A DNA stretch of 64,000 bases from Chrysemys picta bellii (Eukaryota; Chordata; Testudines; Emydidae), in contig NC_088801.1 of the NCBI RefSeq assembly GCF_011386835.1, positions 19,764,824 to 19,828,823 on the forward strand, written 5' to 3'. Each line of letters begins with the position of its first letter. The stretch's first letter is position 1. The notes below the pieces were generated by a model, which was not told where the DNA came from, made no database searches, and saw only the letters and a program-made list of their open reading frames with translations. Below are positions 45,484 to 56,650 of the stretch, one piece after another. The position numbers were made by a program, and so were the translations under genes.

Positions 45484-46172
45484 TGTAAAATTATCATATA
45501 ATTTGGGACATGCACAGGTGCAACAGTCACACTATAGGAACTCTCTCTATATATAAATATATGATTTATTAATAATTTAGCAAAGCTTATACACACACTT
45601 AAACTCAACAAGGCAGATAGAGGTAATACAGAAAGTACATTTGGACGTCCATACTTATACCCTTATCTTTCATACTTAACCATTACCTTTCTCATCACTG
45701 TCATTGTCCTCACCTTCCCCTTTGGCCATCATTCTGGCCTCTCCCAAGGTCTACATTTCTCCAACCTCTCTGCTGCCCCTGGGATGTTACTTTTATAGTA
45801 GGTAACTCTGATGCTGCCATGACCAATGCATAGTCAATAGAGGTCCTTATTTGTATTTCCTCCCCTTAAGGTGTCCGTTTTCTATAGGTTAGTATATGTA
45901 TGATGTTACCCTATTAGCATACCCATCAATTTGCTGTCATGGCAGCTTTGCGGTCGCAGGTTCTGTCCGGAACTTTCCAGATGCTGGTGTCAGCTGTGTT
46001 CTGTGCTGGTGTCAGCTGTGTTCTGTGGGTGGCTGATGTCAGTATTCTGGACAAAATTCCCCCTCTGGCATACCACTTTCAGTTCCCTATAACTTATGAG
46101 TTACTTAAATTTATCTATGCCAAAGTTTATAGGCCTCAAGCCTCACACTATCTACTAAAGCCAAATCTTACA
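45484..46172 (-). repeat. Possible solo LTR (minus strand)
   Basis: The segment begins tgtaaaatt and ends aatcttaca, so the ends form a TG...CA inverted repeat. On the minus strand a TATA-like tactataaaagtaac (45802-45788) lies upstream of an aataaa signal near 45570. This layout suits an LTR of about 690 bp. A 22-bp direct duplication (ctggtgtcagctgtgttctg) occurs at 45983-46027. No matching 4-6 bp target duplication was found, so the call is tentative; no retroviral genes are present nearby. Confidence 0.35.
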
Positions 46173-46974
46173 GGATAAAAGCCTGTAGGTTCCTTGCATT
46201 ACTACTAAATATAATAAAGCAGGATAACAAAGCAATGAATATAATACAGGTAAGCTGGCCCACTGGGCTACATGAGTAAAAAAGCACCAAGGAAAGGCCA
46301 TAGTAAAAGATCCAATAAAAACAGTGCAAATGCAGCACTATTAGAGTGAAATAGTGAAAAAAACAACGCAGAGAAGCCAGAGCAAGAGCAATGGTGGGGA
46401 GAGAGAAATTCTAATGAAAAAATATAATCTGCTCAGTACAAACCACCCACCTGTGCTAACCCAGCTGGAAAGCGTTGAATGTGATCTCCCTGTCCATCTC
46501 TAATTTAACAATTCAGTATTGAGTACACTTTCTAACATTTCTATTAACTTTATGATAAATCTCAACAGATGTTTTAGATACTAATTAGAAGCGTTGATCC
46601 TGTCTCACTGGAGCCCCTGGCTGACAAAAATTCTACTGATTTCAATGGAACTAGGTGCAATTTCTTCATCATTAATGAACAATAGTTCCCTGATGTTTGC
46701 AGTGGTTGGTGTATGTTTGAAACGTTTTGCCAGGTTACTTTTAAACTGCATTGTGGCTCATTACCTATTGCTATAAAGTATTGTAAATCAAGGGGCATTC
46801 CAGCAATAACCAGAAACTATTTTAAGTTTCTACCATGCAATGGGATCCATTAGCATAGACCCCATACCCTGTGGTCTTTGCATGAGCTATCAGTCTGCAA
46901 CAGCATATTCCAAAGCAGGGTAGGGGCCTTTGTTGCTAATATGACCCAAAATGCTTACAATAGCTATGTAAAAA
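46173..46974. other. No gene; one decayed palindromic repeat
   Basis: 46601-46662 (cactggagcccctggctgac, tactgatttcaatggaact) is a faint copy of the 7328-7392 family. Nothing else is recognised. Confidence 0.4.
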
Positions 46975-46997
46975 GGTCTGTTTATTATGTATATTAC

Positions 46998-47052
46998 TGT
47001 TTCTAGAGGCTCTGGCCAGGGTCCTCTTTGTGCTAGGGCCTTTACAAACATA
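46998..47052 (-). repeat. Old LINE/SINE 3'-tail fragment
   Basis: Its reverse complement reads 'tgtaaaggccctagcacaaa' and 'gaggaccctggccagagcct', resembling the fragment at 15213-15290. An L2/MIR relationship is likely but not certain. Confidence 0.4.
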
Positions 47053-48167
47053 GGCCCCAGCAGGATTAGTGCCATTAAGTGTGAAATAACCCCGGCCACA
47101 AAGAGCCTAGAACCCAATACCACAAGTACTTCAGCCAGTGTATAACTTAACTCCCATGAATAGTGCCACTGACTTCTATGGGACTATCTATGTATAAAGC
47201 TATGTATGTGCTTAAGCGTTAGCAGGAGCGGGTCTATAATAATACAAGGTACATCCAGGAAATTGTGGCAGACAATGGGAGAAGAGGCCAGTTTAAAGTG
47301 GACAGAGTTTACATAGACCTGCCATGTGCAGGATTTTCATGTTTCACATTAGAAAACCTAGACATAAACAGAAGATATTAACAGATTACAAATCAGGTTT
47401 TAATTTAGTTACAAGAAATACACTGATAATCACAATATCTAACACTGCTATTAGAAACAAAAAGGAAGAATGTCTTATACTGTGTTTGAAAGCAATAAGA
47501 AAATACAATTTCTTTTTTTTAGCTCAAGTGATTTCTTAAGTATTTATTCATTTGAACTTGACTCTAAGATAACAGCATTTAGAGTAGCTTTTAAATATCG
47601 AATTGAAAAATCTGGGTGCAAAAAATACAGTGCACCGGACTTATGTGCATCAGAATGACTGCACCCTGGAAGATGCTTTACATTCTAATAACACTTCATG
47701 ACCCATTTTTAAATTCACTATTGTAGATATTAGCATGCAGCTCTTTTAAGGAATTAATTCTGTAATACAGACTATAGCACTTTTCTACCTTATAATGCTA
47801 AAATACTAAATGACATACAAAATGGAGTTAAGTACAGAACATTTACTGTTTTTAATTTATTATATTAATAAGCATTTTATTATGCTTTGTGTTTTGCTTA
47901 TAGTATGTCTTTCTTATTTTTCTTTGTATATCAGGCACTCTGAAATCTTGTTCTTTTTCATAAACACTTGATTTTAAAATGTCTTTTTCTTTCTAACAAG
48001 ACTGTATTTATGGAGTTATTTTTTGTGAAGTTCCCTAAGCAGAGATCTTATCTGTAATTATTTCAAAGGCTTAATAAAAACATTTTAAATGGAATATTAC
48101 TGTTCTATGGCTTTGGCATAATTATTTCTAGCATATACCCAACTTTTAGAATAGCTATGTCATTAGG
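47053..48167. other. No feature recognised
   Basis: Strongly AT-rich DNA with no gene-like frame. Confidence 0.5.
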
Positions 48168-49130
48168 GGACTTAGGCCCCGCTCCACAAAAGGTACTTAG
48201 GTGCCTAAGTTCCATTTTTAGATGTCTCTGTGCAGGGCTGTCCCTAGGGGGATGCGGGGACTGGGACAAAGGTGCCAAGTTTCTAATCTGCCGGGGAGTG
48301 CTCCCCCCATTAGCTCCCCCCAGGCCCTGCCCCCACTCCACTCCTTCCCCCAAAGTGCCACCCCCGCCCTGCTTCTTCCCACCCCCACTCCGCCCCACCT
48401 CTTCGCCGGCTCTTTCCCGCCGAGTTCCACCCCCTCCCTTGAGCACGCTGCACCCTTGCTCTTCTCCCCTCCCTGCCAGTGCCTCCTGATGCTGTGAAAC
48501 ATCTGATCCCCAGCAGGCGGTAGGCGCGGAGAGGGAGGGGGAGGGGAAGTGCTGATCAGCGGGATCTGCCGGCGAGCAAGTGGCACTGGTGGGAGGGGGA
48601 GGTTTTGGTAGGGAGGCTGCCAGTGGCCACTGCTCACCTCCTCACCCCTCCCACCCACCCGCCTGCCATTTGCCTTCCCGTTCACCTCCTCACCCCGCTT
48701 GCCTCCCGCCTCACCTTCCCGTCCGCCTCCTAACGATTTTATCGAAGCACGGGACTCCCACAAAGTGCGGGGCCTGGGGCAGTCGTCCCGATTCACCATA
48801 CCCAAGGGATGGCTCTGTCTCTGTGATCCACAGAACTCCTGCTCAGCTGCTGCCCAACCCTGTAGATGCCTAAACTCACTCGATGTCTAAGTGTTCACAG
48901 TAAAAGTTCCCTTGGTGCCTAATTTCCTACCTCTGGGCATGCATGCTGCTGCCTTACTCTAGGTGTCCAGTGGCCTACCTCCTGTCTAAGCCCTAGAATG
49001 ATCCATGAACCAAGGAAAGATAGATGCTCCTCCACTTAACTTGTGCATGGGGCCAGACAAGGGTGCCATTTCTGATTTGGGGCGAGGGGGCAACTTTAAC
49101 CATGATTCCAGAGGCTACTTGGGCACCTGA
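48168..49130. repeat. Large palindromic repeat, copy B (partial), split by an hAT
   Basis: The left part (ctccacaaaaggtacttagg) matches the left end of copy A at 38361. After the hAT, 'tgatccacagaactcctg', 'gcctaaactcactcgatgtc' and 'acagtaaaagttcccttgg' match 38405-38480 in order. The right terminal repeat was not found. Confidence 0.55.
48233..48817. mobile_element. Non-autonomous hAT element, 585 bp, perfect 8-bp duplication
   Basis: Ends cagggctgtccctaggg and cccaagggatggctctg are imperfect inverted repeats. They are flanked by identical tctctgtg (48225-48232 and 48818-48825). The GC-rich interior gives long frames on both strands (up to 195 codons) with biased, low-complexity translations; these are not genes. 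Its interior is partly shared with the element at 61731-62152. Confidence 0.88.
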
Positions 49131-49568
49131 AAACTCTTGTTTTTTTTCAGATAATAACTTAGATACAGTGCTCCTGTCAGATAATTTCTAATTCCTATAT
49201 AAAGAAAGACAATTAAATAACTATTAGACGCACTCAGCTCTAATACTAACATATTCTGACATCTTGCGTCAATTCACTTAAGGGACACTGGTTAGGTTTA
49301 AAAATTTAATGTATAGTCTTACTTTACTAACTCTTGAATACAACAATTGAAACAATTGTAGAAAAATCTAGATGACTTTCTATCACTTTTTTGCAGTTCA
49401 TCAAGCTTGGAATAGATCATTTAATGTTTGGAAACATCCTATTAGGGCAAGGTCCCATGAATTTATACTGCACCTGTCTGGGGCTCTAGTTGTGTTACCC
49501 CACTACAAACAATAGACTAGAAAGTGACTTTAAACAGGAGTGAAACTGACACTTTCAAAACACTTTCA
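49131..49568. other. No feature recognised
   Basis: AT-rich DNA. Confidence 0.5.
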
Positions 49569-49867
49569 TAGTATTGCCAACCCCAAATATTAAAAAAAAT
49601 CATGAATCAGGCTCACCAAAAATCATGAGATTGTGTAAAAATAATAGATTTGGGTTGTTGAGGGTTTTTTTGTTACATTCTGCTTTTTGAGCCTTTAAGG
49701 TGCACTGGGGTCACACTTTGAAGTTTTCTCCACAGCCACAAGGACTAGAAACTTCATTTTTCTTTAAGAATGAAGGCTGAAATCATCACGTCACTTGCCT
49801 CCAGGAGCTGGGGCTTTAAGGAAAACAACAGAGATTCATAACAAAATCATGAGAGTTGGCAACACTG
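49569..49867. mobile_element. hAT-like MITE with ttgccaac ends (299 bp)
   Basis: The left 'tagtattgccaac' and right 'gttggcaacactg' are inverted repeats. The interior carries 'caaaaatcatgagattgtg' and 'aaaatcatgagagttgg', also inverted. The flanking 8-mers do not match clearly, so the hAT assignment rests on the end sequence. A partial relative lies at 21230-21342. Confidence 0.6.
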
Positions 49868-50644
49868 CTTTGACTTCTGTTTAAAGGCTAGTTACTTTCC
49901 AGAAGGATCTTAAACACAACACTACAGTGATTGAGTTGCAGTTTTCACAGGAGAATAGTTTAAACCAAACACCAAGAAAATTCCACATTTTAAAGTTGGG
50001 GGGAAAATGAGACTTCTGAGATATATCAGGGCCACTGCAGGCAAGAAAGGAAAATAAACAGGCACAGGAGCTCTGGGCAGCTCTCCCTCTTGAAAGAAAG
50101 TTGGAGGGTCAAACCTTCTAGTCCTTAATCAAATAAAACTTCTATTGCCATTCGTCCCTCCGTTCATAGATATTAACATCACAGTGAACATGTGATAACA
50201 TGTGTGGTCAATAACTATACACTTCATACTTAAATATCTGAGCCATCTTATCCAGAGTTACACATTTTATATGCATTGGCTCAGGGATTACATTTTCTGG
50301 CAGTGCTGAGCATACAGATGGTGCCAAGTGAATAATACAAATAATTGTCGACTTTATGGACTCTGTGGATGCGATTTCTGTTCTTTGTTCTGGAATTGTC
50401 CTGAATGCAGTTGAAACCCTAAAAATTTGAGGTATAATCACATCTGATACTCATACGACACTTTCTCATTCCTTCCTTTTCTCAAACTCAGAACAAAGAA
50501 ATGACAAAACAAAATGGTTTTCAGTTAAAATCTAGTACTGCAACGCAGGCATTGTTGCACAACCCAGCCTGGAGCAGAACCTACCACCCATGGGTGGGTA
50601 AGTGCTCTCCTCTCATCTGCCTCTCATTCTCTTTCTTTCTTCAT
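49868..50644. other. No feature recognised
   Basis: No gene or nameable repeat is seen. Confidence 0.5.
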
Positions 50645-50770
50645 CCTTCCTGACCTCTATGCTGCTTTTCATACTATTAACCATGGCATCCTTCCCAGTT
50701 ACCTGGGACCAACTGCTGGAGGCTCTGAGAACTAGCCTTCTTGGTTTTGCTCCCATCTGAGTCCCTGCCT
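50645..50770 (+). repeat. L2-like reverse transcriptase fragment
   Basis: The plus strand 'tgacctctatgctgcttttc', 'atactattaaccatggcatc' and 'gttacctgggaccaactgct' translates to a degraded motif A (D-L-x-A-A-F-x-T-I-N-H-G-I-L) and then Y-L-G, the layout of L2-type LINE reverse transcriptase. It is short and broken. Confidence 0.55.
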
Positions 50771-50832
50771 CTGTTTGTAAACAAAACAATGACTCCCTGC
50801 CCTGGGACACAGCTGGGAGAAGCACATTGGAT

Positions 50833-51840
50833 GCATGGACTAGAAGATAGATAGAAAACTGTCTAGATTGTCAGGCTCAAGGAGTAGTGATCAATGGCTC
50901 GATGTCTAGTGGGCAGCTGGTATCAAGTGGAGTGCCCCAGGGGTTGGTCCTGGGGCCGGTTTTGTTCAACGTCTTTATAAATGAGCTGGATGATAGGATG
51001 GATTGCACCCTCAGCAAGTTCACAGATGACACTAAGTTGGGGGCGGGGGAAAGGTAGATATGCTGGATGGTAGGGATAGGGTCCAGAGTGACCTAGACAA
51101 ATTGTAGAATTGGGCCAAAAGAAATCTGATGAGGTTCAACAAGGACAAGTGCAGAGTCCTGCACTTAGGACGGAAGAATCCCATGCACCGCTACAGGCTG
51201 GGGACCGATTGGCTAAGCAGCAGTTCTGCACAAAAGGACCTGGGGATTACGGTGGACGAGAAGTTGGATATGCGTCAACAGTGTGCCCTTGTTGCCAAGA
51301 AGGCGAATGGCATATTCGGCTGCATTAGTAGGAGCATTGCCAGCAGATTGAGGGAAGTGATTATTCCCCTCTATTCCGCACTGGTGAGGCCACATCTGGA
51401 GTATTGAGTCCAGTTTTGGGCCCCCCACTACAGAAAGGCTGTGGACAAATTGGAGAGGGTTCAGTGGAGGGCAACAAAAATGATCAGGGGACTGGGGCAC
51501 ATGACTTAAGAGGAGAGGCTGAGGGAACTGGGCTTGTTTAGTCTGCAGAAGAGAAGACTGAGGGGAGATTTGATAGCAGCCTTCAACTACCTGAAGGAGG
51601 GTTCCAAAGAGAATGGAGCTTGGCTGTTCTCAGTGGTGGCAGATGACAGAACAAAGAACAATGGTCTCAAGTTGCAGTGGGGGAGGTCTAGGCTGGATAT
51701 TAGGAAACACTATTTCACTAGGAGGGTGGTGGAATCTCCATCCTTAGAGGTTTTTAAGGCCTGGCTTGACAATCATCCTGGCTGGGATGATTTAGTTGGT
51801 GTTGGTCCTGCTTTGAGCAGGGGGTTGGATTAGATGAGCT
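50833..51840 (+). pseudogene. 5'-truncated CR1 ORF2 and 3' tail
   Basis: It starts within reverse transcriptase just before motif B ([18 protein letters not shown] at about 50930-50970), continues through motif C (FTDDTKLG near 51020) and the frame at 51129-51407 ([17 protein letters not shown]), then ORF 51534-51833 ([19 protein letters not shown]) to the CR1 tail. A one-base shift near 51045-51110 and stops near 51105 and 51406 break the frame. The tail (ggtcctgctttgagcagggg) is the same module as in the SINE. It lacks the 8-bp terminal repeats. Confidence 0.9.
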
Positions 51841-53790
51841 CCTGTGTGGACCTGGCACAAAGTGATTTGCAATTCTACCATATGATGAAGCCCTCTTGTA
51901 GCCTAGTCCTGATCGCAGATAACCCTGAGAGTCTCAAACAAATGCTTGTTGTCACCAGCCAGGCTGCCAACTGGATGGGACTCCGCTTCAGTGCTAGGAA
52001 GTTGCTCACTTTGGACTATAATTGTTAAGACTGTGTACCTAGGTATTGTTAACCTCTCTCTTTTCTGACAGCCCTGGTAAATTACCCTTTCACTTAGCCA
52101 TGTGTTTGAGTGCTTATTATGACCCAGCAGAGCTAGTACCTACAAGGCCTAACTGCTGAAGCACCTACAGTGCTTGCCTGGAAGTTGCAGTACACCTGGG
52201 ACGTTACTGTTACTCTGATGATTTGGTGCACTCCAGACATCAGCAACCCCCAATAATTAGACCCAGAGTGCAGTATGCTGTGACCACATCCCCTCCCCAC
52301 CTCTGACATGCACACTATTCTGGGGGCCTGCAGGAAAGTGGATGTGGGATCCAACTAAGCTGGATGACTGCTTTGCATCTTCCATGGGATCTGGCCTATA
52401 GGTATTTGGTCATCAGTGTAACAAGATAACCAAACCAGATAGAGACGGTCAGCAGATATTTATCAAAGGGTCACAGCACACCTACAAACAATCCTTAACG
52501 AGAACAAACCATATTTTTATAAAATTCTGATTTGACACAGTTCTAATTATTTAAAGCCAGACTTAATTGCCCAGATAGAGAGTCACATATAGCACTGGAT
52601 GAGGAGAAACATATTTCTACTGGTTTCATTTAAATATCTCTTCTTCCTCTATTATCCTCTCTCTACCATGGAAATTTGGAAACAAACACCACCACACTCT
52701 GGCTTTGTTGCTTTAATTGTTTGGTGGAATACAGCCAGTTGATAAAAACACTGAATCAGTTCATAGAGGGTAGTTGGTCACTAATAGCATATACTTACAA
52801 CTCAGCCTGCTCCTATAGCAACTGTTTAGAGCTTTTAACCCACTTGTTTTAAAATAATTTCCTAAAGTTATAACTCCTGACTCTATCAAAACATGTGTTA
52901 TTTTATTAGAAACAATAAGCCAAGTTCTCACAGGTTCACCTACATGGAAATAATATTATTACTCACTTGGTCTGGAGTTGGCAAGCTCTTCAGGAAGCTT
53001 TGTTATGATAAGGATACAGTGTTAATCACATTCTAAAATAAATACATATGCATTCGTTCAACTTTGTAAAGTACTTTGGAAAGGTAAAGTATTGGTACTA
53101 ATGCTGGGCCAAGCTAGCAATTTCACTCTTAGACACCAGAGGGCAGTATTGTCCTATTAGTTCAAAAGTACAATTGTTTTTATTTTTTTCCATTTAAAAA
53201 TAATGAATAAATATTACAGATTATGTCTCCTTCTGTTTCACTACAGTGAAATGAGCACAGTCTGCACCTTTGAGCTACAGCATCTACTTGGGAGCTGGGT
53301 TAATGGTTTGGCATATTAATTTGAACTAGAGATGGATAAAATGGTTTGGGTAAAAAAACTTCCTCCTAATCCCTTTGCAAGTTTTCAGAACCAGACTTCT
53401 TGAGGTTGGTATTGTTTGATTAAATGTTTTTATGAACTTCTTATGCTGCTCCCAGTGCATAAATAGATCCAGGAAGGCTGCTTTCATAGTGTTTCCTGTC
53501 ATACTTTTATATTAAGGGTACATTTTGGGTAAGTTGTGACTGTGAGCTATGTGTTATAGAGGGTTATAATATAGTAGCAAGTGTCACTGGTGGCTAGAAA
53601 CAATCTCTTGGCCTCTATAATCATTAATTAATCATTTATGAATCCTTTATAAATGTATCCTTGATGTCAAGTGTGATCAGGACAAGAAGCAGAAGTGGTC
53701 AAAGTCATCAAAGGAAGTCTGCTTTTAAGAGAGAGTCCTGGCTCTGTTTACTGATTCAAGCGATTCAGATAAGCAGAAGCACTTGATATG
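51841..53790. other. No gene recognised
   Basis: AT-rich DNA. A CTCF-like motif (acaccagagggcagt) is at 53133-53147. Nothing else is recognised. Confidence 0.5.
53133..53147 (+). promoter_or_regulatory. CTCF-like motif
   Basis: acaccagagggcagt fits the CTCF core consensus well. Binding is not shown. Confidence 0.3.
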
Positions 53791-53794
53791 GAGG

Positions 53795-53935
53795 TTCCCC
53801 CACTTCAGACAACAGGTGGTGGCTGGCAGGCCCCACGTCTTTGGAACATGTTCATCTCCTCCTCTTTAGTCCACCAGAACCTGGAGTTATTGCCCTTCCA
53901 GGCATGCCTTAGAGCTCACATTTGGCATTTGGGGG
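53795..53935 (+). repeat. L2-like LINE C-terminal fragment
   Basis: The frame gives QAPRLWNMFISSSL and then LPFQACLRAHIW, which resembles the 'APRLWNSLP...FKxxLKTHLF' C-terminus of L2-type ORF2. It is short and diverged. It may derive from the same old L2 copy as 50645-50770. Confidence 0.45.
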
Positions 53936-54058
53936 AGGGTCTGATGGACAGCGTGTGGGTGGGTGAGATGGATTTGAGGACTGAGCAGGGATTTCATATG
54001 TAGCAAGTTGGTTCATATTGTTAGAATCTGAATACTGAATACAGTGAGACGTAGGAGC

Positions 54059-54185
54059 GACAAGGTGGGGGAGGTAATATATTTATTGGACCAAGTTCTA
54101 TTGGTGACAGAGACAAGCTTTTGAGCCACACAGAGCTTTTCTTCAGGTCTTATATCCTGGGACTGACGTGGCTACAGCTACACTG
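54059..54185. repeat. Penelope-like fragment with internal inversion
   Basis: 54059-54150 (caaggtgggggaggtaatat through cttttcttcaggtct) is the reverse complement of the 23848-23945 type. 54152-54185 (tatcctgggactgacgtggc) is the terminal part of the same repeat in forward orientation. The two parts therefore meet head to head. Confidence 0.6.
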
Positions 54186-54716
54186 CATACGTGAGTAGAA
54201 GCTGTTTATTAAGGAACGGATTCTGATCCCCTTATATTTCATAGTACTTTACTCCTCACTTAGCGCTACTGAAATTAATAGGATTGCTCAGTGTGCATAA
54301 GAATAACTGAATCTGGCTCTAAATGGTGTTTCAATTTTGTGCACCATGGGCTAGATTCACAATGGGGACTTAGGCAGTGCAATGCTCAGCATTGTTGTGC
54401 CTCTGTTAAGTGCTGCTGTATTAATTTTAATAGAAAAAATGGGCTGAAGCTGTTAACATAACCAGTCACTGTCCAACATTAAACAGGGTTAAACAAGGCT
54501 CAGGGTTTGGTGTACAGAGACCTCAGCCTGCTCAGTACCATGCAAACACACCATTAAAAATCCCTTTACCTTTTATTAAAGATACAAAAAGAAGGGAAAC
54601 AGTTAAAGCCTTTGAAATGTAAAGTATGAAAGAAGGTTTTCGTTTTAACAACATCCTTTGTTCTTTTTCTCTTTAGCTGAGGAGAGTTTTAGAAGGACAA
54701 CCCCCTCACCCTTGCC

Positions 54717-54863
54717 TAGGGTGACCAGACAGCAAATGTGAAAAATCGGGACGGTGGGTGGGTGGGTGGGTGGGTGGGGGTAAGGGGGTAATAGGAGCCT
54801 ATATAAGAAAAAGACCCCAAAATCGGGACTGTCCCTATAAAATCGGGACATCTGGTCACCCTA
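54717..54863 (+). mobile_element. hAT-type MITE, copy 2, perfect 8-bp duplication
   Basis: Ends tagggtgaccagac and gtctggtcaccta-type (tctggtcacccta) are inverted, and cccttgcc flanks both sides (54709-54716 and 54864-54871). It contains a ggtg tetranucleotide array at 54752-54778. It is the youngest of three copies judging by the intact duplication. Confidence 0.92.
54752..54778. repeat. (GGTG)n array
   Basis: Six to seven ggtg units inside the MITE, expanded from the G-rich interior of this family. Confidence 0.9.
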
Positions 54864-54887
54864 CCCTTGCCTGACAATTTCTTAGAG

Positions 54888-55111
54888 CAGGAGTTCTCAA
54901 ATTGGGGGTCGGGACCCTTCAGGGGGTCATGAGGTTATTACATGGGGGGGTCACAATCTGCCAGCCTCCACCCCAAAGCTCGCTTTCCATCCAGCATTTA
55001 TAATGGTGTTAAATATATTAAAAAGTGTTTTTAATGTATAAGAGGGGGGTGTCACACTCAGAGGCTTGCTATGTGAAAGGGGTCACCAGTACAAAAGTTT
55101 GAGAACTGCTG
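54888..55111 (-). mobile_element. hAT (Charlie-like) MITE, 224 bp
   Basis: Left end caggagttctcaaattggg and right end agtttgagaactgctg are inverted repeats starting with the CAG of many hAT/Charlie elements. The flanking tcttagag (54880-54887) and tcttagat (55112-55119) agree at 7 of 8. On the minus strand it reads 'ggtgacccctttcacatag'. It has no ORF. Confidence 0.88.
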
Positions 55112-55119
55112 TCTTAGAT

Positions 55120-55734
55120 GGTATTCAAAATGGTATAACTCTCCTTTTGGGGAAAAGAAAAGAAGTTAGTTGGTTGAGAGGGGCTGGAGCTGTTGCCATT
55201 GCGGCTGTTAAAGTCCAATCCCATTTCTTCCCTGGGCGTGTTTGGGATTCATCTGAAGTTGGTAGGGGTAGATCTCTCTCTTTGGTCCCTGCTGGTCAGG
55301 ACATCCCTCAGGATTAGGACGAAGAAGGTCCAGGGTCCCAGAAGATGGTGAGGGAGACAGCAATGGGTGAAACTCATTCCAGTAGACTCTGTCTGTTCTT
55401 TCTGTTTCCTCCCCTCCCGCCCGTCTTTCTTTAAGGACCCAACAGGGTAGAATAACCCATCCCCTCATTGTTTCGTCCATCAATTAGGCCTAACTTTCTA
55501 CACAACAGTTTTGGTTCATTTAACTTTTGGCTTCACATCAACTGTTTTTAATAAGCATAATTTCTTCCGTCCTTGGATTATATTAACAGGGACTTTTTGG
55601 TGTAGACTAATCCAGTTTCTCTGGTGTTTTTGCACCTCTTTATAACATTCTTTACTGAAAATAACTTGACCTATTTTCCATGGTAAATTTCTAAGCAGGC
55701 AAAAGTAATAGACCAATTCTCACAATAGTGCCCT
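55120..55734. other. No feature recognised
   Basis: No gene or nameable repeat is seen. Confidence 0.5.
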
Positions 55735-56650
55735 GCTGTTTAATGGATTTCACAGCCTCGAGTTAGGTGCCCAGACTCCCTATCCAATGCATGGGGAGAG
55801 TTAAGCACCTAAAATGGGATTCCCAAAAGCCAGCGCTCTGCGTGGGGAGCTGCCTAAACTAGCCAGTAGACAATGCCAAGGAGAATGGTATGACATAAGC
55901 TGGACCCTCAGAGGGAGATAGGTGCCTAACTCCAGGCCAGGGGAGGCACCTCCTTCCATTTGGGATTGACAGTCATGTGCCCTTTCACTCCTGGTGTTAG
56001 GTGATCCGTCTCACATAAAGAAGCAGTGGTGGTTCTCTTTCCTGACGCCACCCTTCCAATAACCCAGTGATTAGAGCACTCATTTGGAATGGGGGTGATC
56101 CAAGTTCAAATTCCCTATCTGATCTGGGACAAGGACTAAAACTCAGGTCATCCACCTCCCAGGTGAGTCCCTAACCACTGGGCTATAGGGTATTCTGGAT
56201 TGGGGGTGCCTGTCTCTCCTATTGAAGTTCCTCCTCTTTGCATGAAATACTTAAGTAGTCAATGGGCCACAGAGAGAGAGAGAGGACCCTATAGCTCAGT
56301 GATTAGAACACTCCCTGGGAGGCCAGCTATTGGGTATTGGGGGGGCACTACCACCTTCTCTGGTGGGGATAGGTGTGCTCAGAGTATACCCACCAAATCA
56401 AGGCCTGCAGGTGAAGTAGGCAGAGGAACACCCAGTTTGTGAATCCCGTTGGGGCTTAGACATGAGTTAGGTCCTGAGCAGCTCAGCAGTGTCAGGACTA
56501 AGGCAGATTTGCGCAAGCTCAGTGGTGGAAACTTTGGCACCCTGGGGACTTTGGACACCTACTGGTTTAGGTGGCAGCTGAGCAGTGGTTTTGTGAATGC
56601 CAGTGGTGCTTAAATGTTGGACTTAGGTGCCTAAATCCACCCTGTGACTC
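55735..56650. repeat. Large palindromic repeat, copy C, with tRNA-like boxes
   Basis: It contains ttaggtgcc and aggtgcctaa motifs at both sides in opposite orientation and ends 'ggacttaggtgcctaaatcc'. Inside, A-box-like 'taacccagtgattagagcac' (56058) is followed by B-box-like agttcaaattcc (56103). The same unit appears reversed at 56140-56187 (gtgagtccctaaccactggg) and again forward at 56283 (tatagctcagtgattagaac). It is a relative of copies A and B. Confidence 0.55.

Noticed and set aside
45939..46178. 79-codon membrane-protein-like ORF
   Set aside because: It lies in the candidate LTR and includes a tandem 22-bp duplication; there is no sign of conserved coding.
48218..48805. 195-codon minus-strand ORF
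   Set aside because: It coincides with the hAT element bounded by an 8-bp duplication; the sequence is compositionally biased and other frames are also open.
56058..56120. A true tRNA gene
   Set aside because: A and B boxes are present, but the flanking arms do not form a cloverleaf that I can support, and related units occur in other copies of the repeat.
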